Both the position numbers and the translations under genes were made by a program. Below the pieces are notes generated by a model. It was not told the DNA's origin, did not search any database, and was given only the letters and a program-made list of their open reading frames with translations. A stretch of DNA of 15,459 nt from Oligosphaeraceae bacterium (GTDB lineage: Bacteria > Verrucomicrobiota > Lentisphaeria > Oligosphaerales > Oligosphaeraceae), in the NCBI GenBank assembly GCA_012515455.1, contig JAAYYJ010000462.1, forward strand, positions 1 to 15,459, in the 5' to 3' direction. Positions 7,186 to 14,563 of this stretch are shown here, piece by piece (positions within the stretch are counted from its first letter, which is position 1; every line of letters begins with the position of its first letter).

Positions 7186-8420
7186 GTGTGTTATCCAACC
7201 CAGGGTCGGGATCGTGTCGCGGGCAGATCATTCTGCAGCCAGGTCGGGAGAAGTCGCTGTTACGGCGTCACCCCTGGGTTTTTTCCGGTGCGGTCAAGGC
7301 AGTAGTCGGCTCGCCTCAAAGTGGTGAGAGCATTGATCTGTTAAGCAGTGACGGCAGCTGGCTGGCCAAAGCGGCGTACTCGCCCTCGTCGCAAATCCGG
7401 GCCCGGGTCTGGAGTTTTCAGGCGCAGGAGGTAATCGGCCCGGAGTTCTTCCGCCGGCGGCTGGCGCTCTGCCTGTCCTGCCGCGAAGCCATGGGCATCG
7501 CCACAAAGAGCAACGCATACCGCCTGGTGCATGGCGAGGCCGATGGCTTGCCCGCCTGTGTGGTGGACCGGTATGGAGACTTCCTGAGCTGCCAGTTCCT
7601 GAGTGCCGGAGCGGAGTACTGGAAAGCGAGCATCGTTGCGGCCTTGCAGGATTTGCTGCCTGGTCTGCGCGGCATCTACGAACGCTCTGACAACGACTCG
7701 CGCAGCCGGGAAGGATTACCTCTCAGCACCGCCTGCATCTGGGGCGAAGAACCGCCCGACGAACTGCTCATCCATGAGAATGGCCTGCAGTTCCTGGTCG
7801 ATCTCCGGCATGGTCACAAGACCGGCTTTTATCTCGATCAGCGCGACAGCCGGCTGGCCTTAGGCACAGCTGCCTGCGAACAGGCGGAGGTCCTCGACTG
7901 CTGCTGCTACAGTGGCGGTTTCGGACTGCGGGCCTTGCAGGCCGGTGCCAAGCGGGTGACTTTCCTCGATGCCGCGGAAAAATCACTGGATTGGGCCGGT
8001 CGCAATGCCACCCTCAATGGTTTTGCCGCTGGGCGCCAGGAATTCATTCGGGGGGACCTCTTCCAGCTGCTGCGGACCTTCAGGGATTCCCGCCGCAGTT
8101 TTGACATCATCATCCTGGACCCGCCCAAATTTGCCGATACTCAGGCCCGGCTAGAAAAGGCGGCCAGAGGGTACAAGGACATCAACCTGCTGGCCTGCAA
8201 GCTGCTGCGTCCGGGCGGGCAGTTGTTTACCTTCTCCTGTTCCGCGGCCATGACCCCGGAGCTCTTCCGCAAGGTCATCGGGGATGCCGCGCGTGATGCC
8301 GGCCAGGAGGCACTGGTGCTCCAGACTTTCACTCAGGCACCAGACCATCCCCAGAGCCTGAATTTTCCGGAGGGGCATTACCTCACCGGACTGCAGCTGC
8401 TGCTGCGACCGCAGGGCTGA
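7182..8420 (+). CDS. rlmI: RlmI-type 23S rRNA (cytosine-C5) methyltransferase
   Basis: 412 residues, slightly longer than E. coli RlmI (about 396), which methylates C1962 of 23S rRNA using S-adenosylmethionine. Residues about 15-90 look like the N-terminal PUA RNA-binding domain (LRRHPWVFSGAV). A middle domain leads to GHKTGFYLDQRDSR (211-224), a signature of this family. The Rossmann methyltransferase core has the SAM loop VLDCCCYSGGFG (237-248), acidic FLDAAEKSLDWA (261-272), motif IV DPPKFA (313-318) and motif FTFSCS with the likely catalytic Cys353. All key motifs are intact. It begins inside the stop of the preceding small gene. The m5C family is clear; the exact target base is taken from the family. 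Confidence 0.88.
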   Translation: MSVLSNPGSGSCRGQIILQPGREKSLLRRHPWVFSGAVKAVVGSPQSGESIDLLSSDGSWLAKAAYSPSSQIRARVWSFQAQEVIGPEFFRRRLALCLSCREAMGIATKSNAYRLVHGEADGLPACVVDRYGDFLSCQFLSAGAEYWKASIVAALQDLLPGLRGIYERSDNDSRSREGLPLSTACIWGEEPPDELLIHENGLQFLVDLRHGHKTGFYLDQRDSRLALGTAACEQAEVLDCCCYSGGFGLRALQAGAKRVTFLDAAEKSLDWAGRNATLNGFAAGRQEFIRGDLFQLLRTFRDSRRSFDIIILDPPKFADTQARLEKAARGYKDINLLACKLLRPGGQLFTFSCSAAMTPELFRKVIGDAARDAGQEALVLQTFTQAPDHPQSLNFPEGHYLTGLQLLLRPQG

Positions 8421-8471
8421 GCCTTGCTACTGTTTTGCCGTGCCATTCCCACCCCTTGAGAGAGGACCGTC

Positions 8472-9428
8472 ATGCCTGAATTAAAGGACATTCTTTATCC
8501 CTGCCAGTTTGACGGCAGCCGGCAGCCGGCCTACTGCCTGCCGGCGACAGGTCCAGAGCCCCGCCCCCTGCTGGTGGCTCTGCACACCTGGAGCTGCACA
8601 TACACCTCGTTCAATCAGAATTATGAAAAATTCTGCCGCCATTTCAACTGGCATCTGATCCATCCTGATTTCCGGGGGGTGAATTGGCAACCCCAGGGGT
8701 GCGGTTCCCAAGCCGTGGTCTCCGATATCGTGGATGCAGTAACCTATATGCAGCAGCATTACGCGGTCGATGCCAAGCGGATTTATCTGGCCGGAGGGTC
8801 CGGCGGCGGACACGCCACCTTGCTGCTCTCCGGGCGCTGCCCGGAAATCTGGGCGGCGGCCTCGGCCTGGTGCCCGATTTCCGATATCCTGGCCTGGCAC
8901 CGGCAATGCCTGGGGACCCGCTTTTCCCGCTACGCCGAGCATATCGTGCAGGCCTGCGGTGGGGACCCGCAGGAATCCGCCGCCGCCCGGCAGGAGGCCA
9001 GCGCACGTTCACCGTTAACCTGGCTGGCCAGCGCCGGAGCATTGCCCCTGGATATCAACGCCGGGCTCCACGATGGTCACAGCGGCAGTGTACCGGTCAG
9101 TCAGTCCATCGCGGCCTACAACTGCCTGGCAGCGCCGGAGGACCGCATTTCTGAGGCCGACTGCCGGTACATAACTGAGCGGGAGATGATACCTGAGCAT
9201 CTGCAGGATGCCGGGCTGCCCGCCGATCCATCTTACGGTCAAAGCAGGGTGCATTTCCGGCGTCAGTCCCGCAATGTGCGCCTGACCATTTTTGCCGGCG
9301 GTCATGAATTGTTGTACTGGCCGATGTTTTCCTGGCTGTCGCGGCAGGAGCGCGGCCGGGCAGGAGACTGGCGTTGCGGTGAGGAGTATCAGCCAGGAGA
9401 CAAGCAGGGGGGAGCCCTAAGCAACTGA
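8472..9428 (+). CDS. Alpha/beta hydrolase, prolyl-oligopeptidase/esterase-like
   Basis: 318 residues. A lid-free alpha/beta fold is suggested by LLVALHTW (33-40) as the oxyanion region, GGSGGG (108-113) with nucleophile Ser110, Asp201 in NAGLHDGHSG as the probable acid, and His278 in AGGHEL as the base. The catalytic set appears complete. No signal peptide is seen, so it is probably cytosolic. Members of this broad group hydrolyse acyl esters or peptides; no substrate can be given. AGAGGA at 8461-8466 stands 5 bases before ATG 8472. It follows rlmI by 51 bases with no clear hairpin between, so it may be in the same transcript. The last 20 residues are hydrophilic and poorly characterised. Confidence 0.78.
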   Translation: MPELKDILYPCQFDGSRQPAYCLPATGPEPRPLLVALHTWSCTYTSFNQNYEKFCRHFNWHLIHPDFRGVNWQPQGCGSQAVVSDIVDAVTYMQQHYAVDAKRIYLAGGSGGGHATLLLSGRCPEIWAAASAWCPISDILAWHRQCLGTRFSRYAEHIVQACGGDPQESAAARQEASARSPLTWLASAGALPLDINAGLHDGHSGSVPVSQSIAAYNCLAAPEDRISEADCRYITEREMIPEHLQDAGLPADPSYGQSRVHFRRQSRNVRLTIFAGGHELLYWPMFSWLSRQERGRAGDWRCGEEYQPGDKQGGALSN

Positions 9429-9443
9429 ACTGCCTCTCCCGGA

Positions 9444-9470
9444 GCAGGCGGGGATTATTTCCCTTCCTGC
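9444..9470 (+). terminator. Imperfect hairpin after the hydrolase gene
   Basis: GCAGGCGGGG and CCCTTCCTGC pair around a 7-base loop (ATTATTT): 5 bp, one mismatch, a G-T wobble, then 3 bp next to the loop. No T-run follows, so as an intrinsic terminator it is weak. It lies 16 bases past the hydrolase stop and 64 before the universal stress gene, and may mark a transcript end or processing site. The rest of the 106-base gap shows no clear sigma-70 promoter. Confidence 0.3.
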
Positions 9471-9534
9471 CAACAAGAGGTCAGGATCATGCGTTACTCT
9501 GGTGAAAAACCCATCGGAAAAGGAGAAATGAATT

Positions 9535-9993
9535 ATGACTATCCCTCCCAGTCTGAGCAAGAACATTCTGTTTTGCACCGATTTCTCTGCCAATGCAGCC
9601 TTGGCTTTCGATTACGCGCTGGATGCGGCAGTGCGCCGGGAAGAAGCGATGTTGTATCTCCTGCATGTGATTCCTGAACCCGAATCGCAGTTCTGGCGCA
9701 CCTACATTTACGATGCCGACTTCAATGTCGATGAGAAGGCCAAGCGCGATCTGGATGACAAGATTGATGCCGAGTACATCAGCCGCATCCCGGCGGGCAT
9801 TAAGTTCAAGGTCGAATTCCGCATCGGCAAGGACTACCAGAAGATTCTGGAATTCGCCGATGAAGTATCCGCTGACCTGATTGTCATCGGTAAACAGGGC
9901 TGCAGCCCGTTGCATAATTTCATCTTCGGCGGCGTGGCCGAGCGGGTCGTGGTGCGGGCGAAATGCCCAGTGCTGGTCGTACCCCTGCAATAA
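9535..9993 (+). CDS. Universal stress protein (UspA family)
   Basis: 152 residues, one complete Usp domain. The first strand and Asp15 (ILFCTDFS) start the fold; LLHVIPEP follows at 42-49. The nucleotide-binding pattern is G-x2-G-x9-G at Gly119, Gly122 and Gly132, in which the usual final Ser/Thr is Gly133 (FGGVAERVV). ATP binding is therefore likely, with one atypical position. The last strand is CPVLVVPL. Such cytosolic proteins help cells survive stress or energy shortage and bind ATP or AMP; the exact role is not known. A purine-rich AAAAGGAGA ends 8-9 bases before ATG 9535, and an overlapping upstream ATG at 9529 is out of frame. Hairpins lie on both sides, so it may be a separate transcript. 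Confidence 0.9.
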   Translation: MTIPPSLSKNILFCTDFSANAALAFDYALDAAVRREEAMLYLLHVIPEPESQFWRTYIYDADFNVDEKAKRDLDDKIDAEYISRIPAGIKFKVEFRIGKDYQKILEFADEVSADLIVIGKQGCSPLHNFIFGGVAERVVVRAKCPVLVVPLQ

Positions 9994-9999
9994 CTTCCT

Positions 10000-10026
10000 G
10001 CTCCGAGCGATTCCAGCGCTCGGAGC
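10000..10026 (+). terminator. Perfect 10-bp hairpin after the universal stress gene
   Basis: GCTCCGAGCG and CGCTCGGAGC form an uninterrupted 10-bp GC-rich stem with a 7-base loop (ATTCCAG), starting 6 bases after the stop. The following bases (GTTCATTCC) are only partly T-rich, so termination may be partial. It separates the stress gene from the ACP-kinase-ruvC group and could be a terminator, attenuator or a 3'-end stabiliser. Confidence 0.55.
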
Positions 10027-10058
10027 GTTCATTCCCATCCTCGAAAGGACAGCACAGC

Positions 10059-10307
10059 ATGGCAGAAGCAAATTTACCTTTACAGCTTAAGGAACTGATT
10101 GTAGAGCGTCTGTTTCTCGATATCGACCCGAACAGCATCGAGGACCAGGTCGAGTTGTCGGAATATGGCATTGACTCATTTCTGCTGCTGGAGCTGGTGG
10201 TCGCCATGGAAGAGACGTTTGCGGTACACTTCGAACCAGCAGACATCACCGCGGCGGCCCTCAAGAGTGTCAAATCCTTGACCGAATTGGTGTTAAGCAA
10301 AAAATAG
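10059..10307 (+). CDS. Discrete acyl carrier protein
   Basis: 82 residues, the normal size of a free-standing ACP. The phosphopantetheine attachment site is Ser40 in YGIDSFLLLELV; the usual Asp-Ser-Leu is Asp-Ser-Phe. Flanking helices are acidic (IEDQVELSE, MEETF), as in ACPs, which carry acyl chains on a 4'-phosphopantetheine arm in the cytosol. The sequence is not typical of housekeeping AcpP (no GADSLD), so it may serve a specialised pathway such as a side-chain, lipid or secondary-metabolite step. AAAGGA lies 9 bases before ATG 10059; a longer in-frame reading from 9963 overlaps the stress gene and the hairpin and is rejected. The kinase gene starts 11 bases after its stop, with a G-rich ribosome site overlapping that stop. 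Confidence 0.88.
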   Translation: MAEANLPLQLKELIVERLFLDIDPNSIEDQVELSEYGIDSFLLLELVVAMEETFAVHFEPADITAAALKSVKSLTELVLSKK

Positions 10308-10318
10308 GGGCCGCACAC

Positions 10319-11299
10319 ATGAGCAGTGAAAACCACATCCCTGAGGCCGGGACGGCGATGCAGCTCTGGGGTCAGGGTCAGATTGCCTGCCCGGTTTGCA
10401 GCAAAAATCTGCAGCGGGAGAATATTGTCCCGTTGCAGATGATGCCCTGTCCTCACTGCGAGAAGATGTTCTTCGTACCCAAGAAAATCGGGCAGTATTT
10501 TTTGTATGAGCCCTGCGGCAGCGGCGGCATGGGCAGTGTTTACAAAGCAGTCAGTGAAAGTTATCCCGATCAGGTCCTCGCAGTGAAAGTTCTTTCCCGG
10601 CAAGCCCGGCAAAGCGCAGCCAACATCCATGCTTTGCTCAATGAGGCCCGGGTCAGCGCCTTATTCTCGGACAGCGATTTCATTGTATCCTGCATCGACA
10701 GCGGTTTTAGCGATGACGAATACTACGCCGCCATGCCTTTCATTGCGGGTGACCGCCTGGACAAGCGCCTGGACCGGCAGGGCCGCCTGCTGGAGAAAAA
10801 TGTGCTGCTGATGACGTTGCATATTTTGGCCGCGGAGCAGCATATTTACCGCCTGGGGTATCTCTACCGCGACCTGAAGCCCGAGAATATCATCCTGAAT
10901 CAGTACGGCTATGCCGTGCTGCTGGATTTCGGCTTGTGCATCACGCGCGACGAAGCCGCCCATAGCGAGGACGAATTCATTTCCGGGTCGCCATATTACA
11001 TTCCGCCTGAGCGCCTGCTGGGCCGGGGTGAGAATGCCAGCAGTGAGATTTACAGCCTGGGGATGGTAATGTATCATGCTTTAACCGGCAAGACCTTCTT
11101 TGATGCCAATGAGGTGGAGGCTCTAGCCAGGCGGCATGTCTCCGGGTTGCGCATCAACAGCACGGCCAAAATGAAGGACCTGCGCAGCAGCATCGGCATC
11201 CTCCTGGATGCAATGGTGCGTCAGGAGCCGAAAGAGCGGCCGCAGGATTTCAGTTACGTTGCCGATTCGGTGAAAGCCATCCTGCAGGAAATAGGCTGA
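10319..11299 (+). CDS. Soluble Ser/Thr protein kinase with N-terminal zinc ribbon
   Basis: 326 residues. Cys24, Cys27, Cys44 and Cys47 (CPVC and CPHC) form a likely zinc ribbon. The kinase domain follows from about 57: glycine loop GSGGMGSVY (67-75), ATP-binding Lys90, helix-C Glu109, catalytic loop YRDLKPEN with Asp185 and Asn190, metal-binding Asp203 in DFG, and the activation-segment end GSPYYIPPE (223-231). Tyr replaces His of the usual HRD, as in some eukaryotic kinases. The subdomain IX Asp is Glu243 (SSEIYSLG). An active kinase is likely. No transmembrane or sensor domain is seen, so it is cytosolic. It sits between a specialised ACP (gap 11) and ruvC (gap 1), suggesting a shared transcript. 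Substrate and signal are unknown. Confidence 0.88.
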   Translation: MSSENHIPEAGTAMQLWGQGQIACPVCSKNLQRENIVPLQMMPCPHCEKMFFVPKKIGQYFLYEPCGSGGMGSVYKAVSESYPDQVLAVKVLSRQARQSAANIHALLNEARVSALFSDSDFIVSCIDSGFSDDEYYAAMPFIAGDRLDKRLDRQGRLLEKNVLLMTLHILAAEQHIYRLGYLYRDLKPENIILNQYGYAVLLDFGLCITRDEAAHSEDEFISGSPYYIPPERLLGRGENASSEIYSLGMVMYHALTGKTFFDANEVEALARRHVSGLRINSTAKMKDLRSSIGILLDAMVRQEPKERPQDFSYVADSVKAILQEIG

Positions 11300-11300
11300 G

Positions 11301-11939
11301 ATGCGCCTGAAGAACAATCCCCGCCTGGCGGCGGTACTGGCCGCTTCGGAGGAGCGGGCCCGGGGTCGTCGTCCGCTTCTTACCGGGGCTTCCCGGTTGG
11401 CTTCGCCTGCCCCCTCTGCCTCTGCCGGTCGGCAGTACCGGATTCTGGGTCTGGACACTGCCCTGCGCAAGACCGGCTGGGGGATTATTGATGCCAGCGG
11501 CGGTCATTTCCGGGCGGTTGACTGCGGGGTAGTTCTCAATGACCGGAAGGTATCGGTCAGTGACTGCCTGCGCCGTCTCAATGGAGCCTTAAAAGGGCTG
11601 CTCAACAACTACCATCCGGACATTGCGGTTATCGAGGGCGGTTTCTTCTGCAAAAACGCCCGCACCGCGATTATTCTGGGCACCGCCCGGGGAGCAGTAC
11701 TGGGGGTTTTGGCGGAGGCGCAGATAGAGATTTACGAATACGCGCCGCGGCGGGTAAAGCAGATGGTCTGCGGCTTCGGCAACGCCAGCAAAGGCCAGGT
11801 GGCCTTGCTGGTAGCGCAATTTTTGCAGATCAAGGTCGACAATTTATCTGATGACAGCACTGATGCGTTAGCGCTGGCTCTCTGCCATGCACAGCTGCTG
11901 GGCACAGCTCAGGGTCTAAGCCTGGGCGAGCCGCTATAA
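11301..11939 (+). CDS. ruvC: Holliday junction resolvase RuvC with N-terminal extension
   Basis: 212 residues against 160-175 for typical RuvC, which cuts four-way DNA junctions with RuvAB during recombination repair. The four metal-binding acidic residues are present: Asp52 (GLDTALRKTGWG), Glu112 (IEGGFF), Asp185 and Asp188 (DSTDALALALCH). PRRVKQMVCGFGNASKGQV is the usual DNA-contact region. The first 46 residues are Arg-, Ala- and Ser-rich and lie outside the RNase-H-like fold. An in-frame TTG at 11397 (codon 33) would remove most of them but has no strong ribosome site, while ATG 11301 starts 1 base after the kinase stop, favouring the long form. ruvA and ruvB are not in the window. The gene ends facing an M20 gene on the other strand. 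Confidence 0.87.
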   Translation: MRLKNNPRLAAVLAASEERARGRRPLLTGASRLASPAPSASAGRQYRILGLDTALRKTGWGIIDASGGHFRAVDCGVVLNDRKVSVSDCLRRLNGALKGLLNNYHPDIAVIEGGFFCKNARTAIILGTARGAVLGVLAEAQIEIYEYAPRRVKQMVCGFGNASKGQVALLVAQFLQIKVDNLSDDSTDALALALCHAQLLGTAQGLSLGEPL

Positions 11940-11942
11940 CGG

Positions 11943-11960
11943 CCGGACCGGGTCCGGTTC
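11943..11960 (+). terminator. Palindrome at the convergent gene junction
   Basis: CCGGACC-G-GGTCCGG is a nearly perfect palindrome directly after the ruvC stop, followed by TTC. In practice it folds as a 5-bp stem with a 5-base loop. The short TTCTT after it may help termination of the plus-strand transcript. A second small palindrome (CCCAG-C-CTGGG, 11965-11975) follows. The two transcription units converge here, so a terminator for either side is expected, but the stem is short. Confidence 0.4.
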
Positions 11961-11981
11961 TTGCCCCAGCCTGGGAGCTGT

Positions 11982-13154
11982 TCAGGCGCGCAGGAAATCC
12001 TCGCTTACCGCCTGGCGGAAGGCCTGGTCGGTGAAATAGCGGTAGCCGACTGTGGCCATTGCGGCTGCGGCCTTGCGCATATTCGTCTGTCCCAGGTCTG
12101 AATGGGCCGCCTGGGCGAAGGCCAGAGAATGCCCCGGTATTTCGCATTCGGAAATGCTGAAATAGGCATGGATTCCCGGTCTGGTGCGGGAGAAATTGCC
12201 GACATCCGATGACCCGCGACTGCTTTTGGCCTTGGTATTCGGGGGCAGCCCCAAGGCTTGCACCGCCGCGATGTATGCGTCATTCATGGGCTGGTTCGGT
12301 TTGCGGCTTTGATAGGGGACCATCGATGGTTTCACTGTCGCGGTGGTGCCGGTCATCAATTCTGCCCCCTTGATGATATCCAGAAAGCGGGCCGTCATTT
12401 TGTTCATCCACGCTTCATCGGTGGAGCGCAGAAAAAATCGGCAGTGGGCATAATCGGGGATGACATTGGGGACCACGCCGCCCTTGAGAATGATACCGTG
12501 TACGCGGCTGCTTTCGGGCAGCTGCTGCCTCCAGGCATTGACCGCATTAAAAAGCATCAGCACCGCATCCAAAGCATTCAGGCCCAGCTCCGGGCTGCCG
12601 GCAGCATGGGCGGCCAGGCCGGCAAATTCGACATCATAGCGGCAAATTGCCGTCGAGCCCAGGTCCGGGATGGTCTGCCAGGATGGATGCAGCATCATCA
12701 CCGCGTCGATGTCATCCAGGCAGTGCTGTTCGAGCATCTTAACCTTCCCGCCTTTGGATTCTTCTGCGGGTGTTCCCAGCAGCACCAGCCGGCCGGGAAT
12801 ATTTTCCCGCGCCAGCAGTTCTTTCAGAGCAACGGCGGCGGCCAGAGCGGCGGCGGCGATCAAATTATGCCCGCAGCCGTGACCGATTTCCGGCAAGGCG
12901 TCATATTCCGCTGCGATGGCAAAGACTGACGTACCACGGCCGTATTCTGCCCGTAAAGCGGTCGGCAGTCCGCAGTAAGGTTTTTGCACTTTGAAGCCCT
13001 GCTGTTGCAGCATTTCGGCCAATTTAGCCGAGGCTGCGGCCTCTTCGTAGCCCAGTTCCGGTTTCTGCCAGATCGCCTCAGAGAGCTCCTGCCAGGTCGC
13101 GGCGTGTTTCTCGATAAAATCGGCCATACTGTTTAGGGTAGTCTGATTCTGCAT
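11982..13154 (-). CDS. M20-family amidohydrolase, AbgB/PM20D2-like
   Basis: 390 residues from the ATG at 13154. The family splits N-acyl or peptide-type amide bonds of small molecules (for example p-aminobenzoyl-glutamate or dipeptides) using a two-metal site. The metal-binding GHGCGHN is at 91-97, the acidic TPAEES at 128-133 and a likely ligand His156 in MLHPS; YDALPEIGHG is typical of the AbgB/PM20D2 branch. A dimerisation/lid domain is expected around 170-290. No signal peptide is seen, so it is cytosolic; the substrate is unknown. An AAGG lies 7 bases before ATG 13154; a GTG two codons upstream is too close to this site. It follows rnfE by about 70 bases on the same strand and may share its transcript or use the candidate promoter within that gap. 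Confidence 0.85.
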   Translation of the reverse strand: MQNQTTLNSMADFIEKHAATWQELSEAIWQKPELGYEEAAASAKLAEMLQQQGFKVQKPYCGLPTALRAEYGRGTSVFAIAAEYDALPEIGHGCGHNLIAAAALAAAVALKELLARENIPGRLVLLGTPAEESKGGKVKMLEQHCLDDIDAVMMLHPSWQTIPDLGSTAICRYDVEFAGLAAHAAGSPELGLNALDAVLMLFNAVNAWRQQLPESSRVHGIILKGGVVPNVIPDYAHCRFFLRSTDEAWMNKMTARFLDIIKGAELMTGTTATVKPSMVPYQSRKPNQPMNDAYIAAVQALGLPPNTKAKSSRGSSDVGNFSRTRPGIHAYFSISECEIPGHSLAFAQAAHSDLGQTNMRKAAAAMATVGYRYFTDQAFRQAVSEDFLRA

Positions 13155-13173
13155 ATTCACACCTTAAGTTACG

Positions 13174-13204
13174 ATTATGACCTGCTGCGCCACGGCAGAG
13201 ACAA
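13174..13204 (-). promoter_or_regulatory. Candidate sigma-70 promoter for the M20 gene
   Basis: On the minus strand TTGTCT (13204-13199, four of six matches to the -35 box) is followed after 19 bases by CATAAT (13179-13174, five of six matches to the -10 box), about 20 bases before the start at 13154. The spacer is longer than the ideal 17. It lies in the gap after rnfE and would allow independent expression. Sequence resemblance only. Confidence 0.3.
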
Positions 13205-13225
13205 GATTTTCCGGCAGCCGCGTGC

Positions 13226-13900
13226 TCATGGCCGGCTGATTTTGCAAATACTGCAGGTGCGGCAATTGAGTTCTGCCGGCGGTTCATACGCCCTGCCCTC
13301 TTTGCGGCACTGACGCATTTTCAGCAAATTCATCCCGGCCAGGAAAAATGCCAGCACGATGAATGCCCCGGTAGGCATTTTCAGCAGCAGAATTCCCTGC
13401 CAGTCCGGGATGATCTGCAATTCGAAAATCGTTCCGGCGGCGATCAATTCCCGCACTGCGCCCAGTGCCATCAGGGACAGAGTGAAGCCACAGCCCATTC
13501 CCAGGCCGTCCAGGAGCGAGGAAAACGGTCCGTTTTTGGAGGCGAAAGCCTCTGCCCGGCCCAGGACGATGCAGTTTACCACGATCAAGGGGATAAAGAT
13601 TCCCAACATCTGATTCAATTCGGCCGGTGCATAAGCCTGCATCAGCTGCTCGACGATGGTCACGAAGGTCGCGATGATCACAATATAGCAGGGGATGCGG
13701 ACTTTTGCCGGGATGATTTTCCGGCACAGCGAGATAACCAAATTGCTGCCGGCGAGCACAAAAGTGGTGGCGATGCCCATCCCCAGAGCATTCTTGGCGC
13801 TGCTGGATACTGCCAGAGTCGGGCACATCCCCAGCATCAGCACCAGCACGGGATTCTCACGCCAGAGACCATTGCTGAATTTGGAAAATATAGATGACAT
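13226..13900 (-). CDS. rnfE: Rnf electron transport complex subunit E
   Basis: 224 residues, a polytopic inner-membrane protein with about six hydrophobic segments. The Rnf complex moves electrons between ferredoxin and NAD while pumping sodium ions or protons; RnfE with RnfA forms the membrane core holding an intramembrane iron-sulphur site. The expected cysteines are Cys26 in GMCPTLAV and Cys110 in NCIVLGRAEAFA. The start ATG at 13900 has AAGGA 7 bases upstream. The C-terminus ends with LNCRTCSICK, a Cys-x2-Cys-x2-Cys cluster (213, 216, 219) after a basic stretch, which I do not recall from the classical RnfE. It follows rnfG by 33 bases. RnfA is not adjacent, which fits an rnfABCDGE order with A, B and C upstream, beyond the window. 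Confidence 0.92.
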   Translation of the reverse strand: MSSIFSKFSNGLWRENPVLVLMLGMCPTLAVSSSAKNALGMGIATTFVLAGSNLVISLCRKIIPAKVRIPCYIVIIATFVTIVEQLMQAYAPAELNQMLGIFIPLIVVNCIVLGRAEAFASKNGPFSSLLDGLGMGCGFTLSLMALGAVRELIAAGTIFELQIIPDWQGILLLKMPTGAFIVLAFFLAGMNLLKMRQCRKEGRAYEPPAELNCRTCSICKISRP

Positions 13901-13933
13901 TGCAGGGTCCTTGAGAGGTTTGCCGGTGATGGT

Positions 13934-14563
13934 TTAGGGCTGTACGGACGCTGGCGCCGGGAATTTCTGCTGCCAGGCAGCCGTAACAGCATTCACGGCT
14001 GCCAGCACCGCTTTGCTGGAGATAGTCGCGCCGCTGATTGCCAGAACCTGGTTCGCACCTGCACCGAAAGAGAAAGTACTGGCCAAATTTTTGCCGGTAT
14101 ATGAATCCAGGCAGGCATTGGGCGGGAAAGCATCGACCTTGGCTCTGCCGGTGATGGTATCCCAGAACGACTGGGTAGTTTTGCGGTCGGTGACCTGGGT
14201 GCCGAGGCCGGGTGTCTCGGAATGCCTGCTGACGATAATCCCTAGGATTTCGCCCGCCGGGCTGATGCCGACCAGTACCCGGACTTCGCCGCCGAAGCCT
14301 TTGTTGCTGGCGCCCTCGGCGGCATAGGCCAGCAGGCGGCCATTCTGGTCCAAAGCGCGGAAGAATTTCACGCCGTTCACCGTATATTCCTGGCTGGTGC
14401 TGTCAGTCTCTGGCGGCAGCACCAGTTTGAGGTTGCGGTTGAGCACGGTCTGTTCTGCGGCAGCGCGCGGCTCCAGGGTAATTTTATTGACATAGGAGAG
14501 TGATGCACCCGCGATGGTGCAAATAATTCCCAGGCTCAGACAGAGTTTCAGGATGTCCTTCAT
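13934..14563 (-). CDS. rnfG: Rnf electron transport complex subunit G
   Basis: 209 residues. One N-terminal membrane anchor (about 4-25) is followed by a periplasmic FMN-binding domain. The covalent FMN attachment motif SGATISS holds Thr180. HSETPGLGTQV (114-124) is the conserved segment of the same domain. RnfG relays electrons between other Rnf flavins and iron-sulphur centres. The start at 14563 overlaps the rnfD stop by 4 bases (ATGA), with an AAAGG 9 bases upstream, so translation is coupled. A longer in-frame reading from 14911 would add over 100 residues that overlap rnfD in another frame and are not RnfG-like. The C-terminus (KFPAPASVQP) is a short Pro-rich tail. Confidence 0.92.
   Translation of the reverse strand: MKDILKLCLSLGIICTIAGASLSYVNKITLEPRAAAEQTVLNRNLKLVLPPETDSTSQEYTVNGVKFFRALDQNGRLLAYAAEGASNKGFGGEVRVLVGISPAGEILGIIVSRHSETPGLGTQVTDRKTTQSFWDTITGRAKVDAFPPNACLDSYTGKNLASTFSFGAGANQVLAISGATISSKAVLAAVNAVTAAWQQKFPAPASVQP

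Noticed and set aside
9963..10058. Longer acyl carrier protein start at 9963
   Set aside because: It overlaps the stress gene and translates the hairpin; ATG 10059 has its own ribosome site and gives a normal ACP length.
12258..12929. Long plus-strand open frame opposite the M20 gene
   Set aside because: It is a shadow of the M20 gene. The M20 frame has intact catalytic motifs and the antisense frame shows no recognisable domain.
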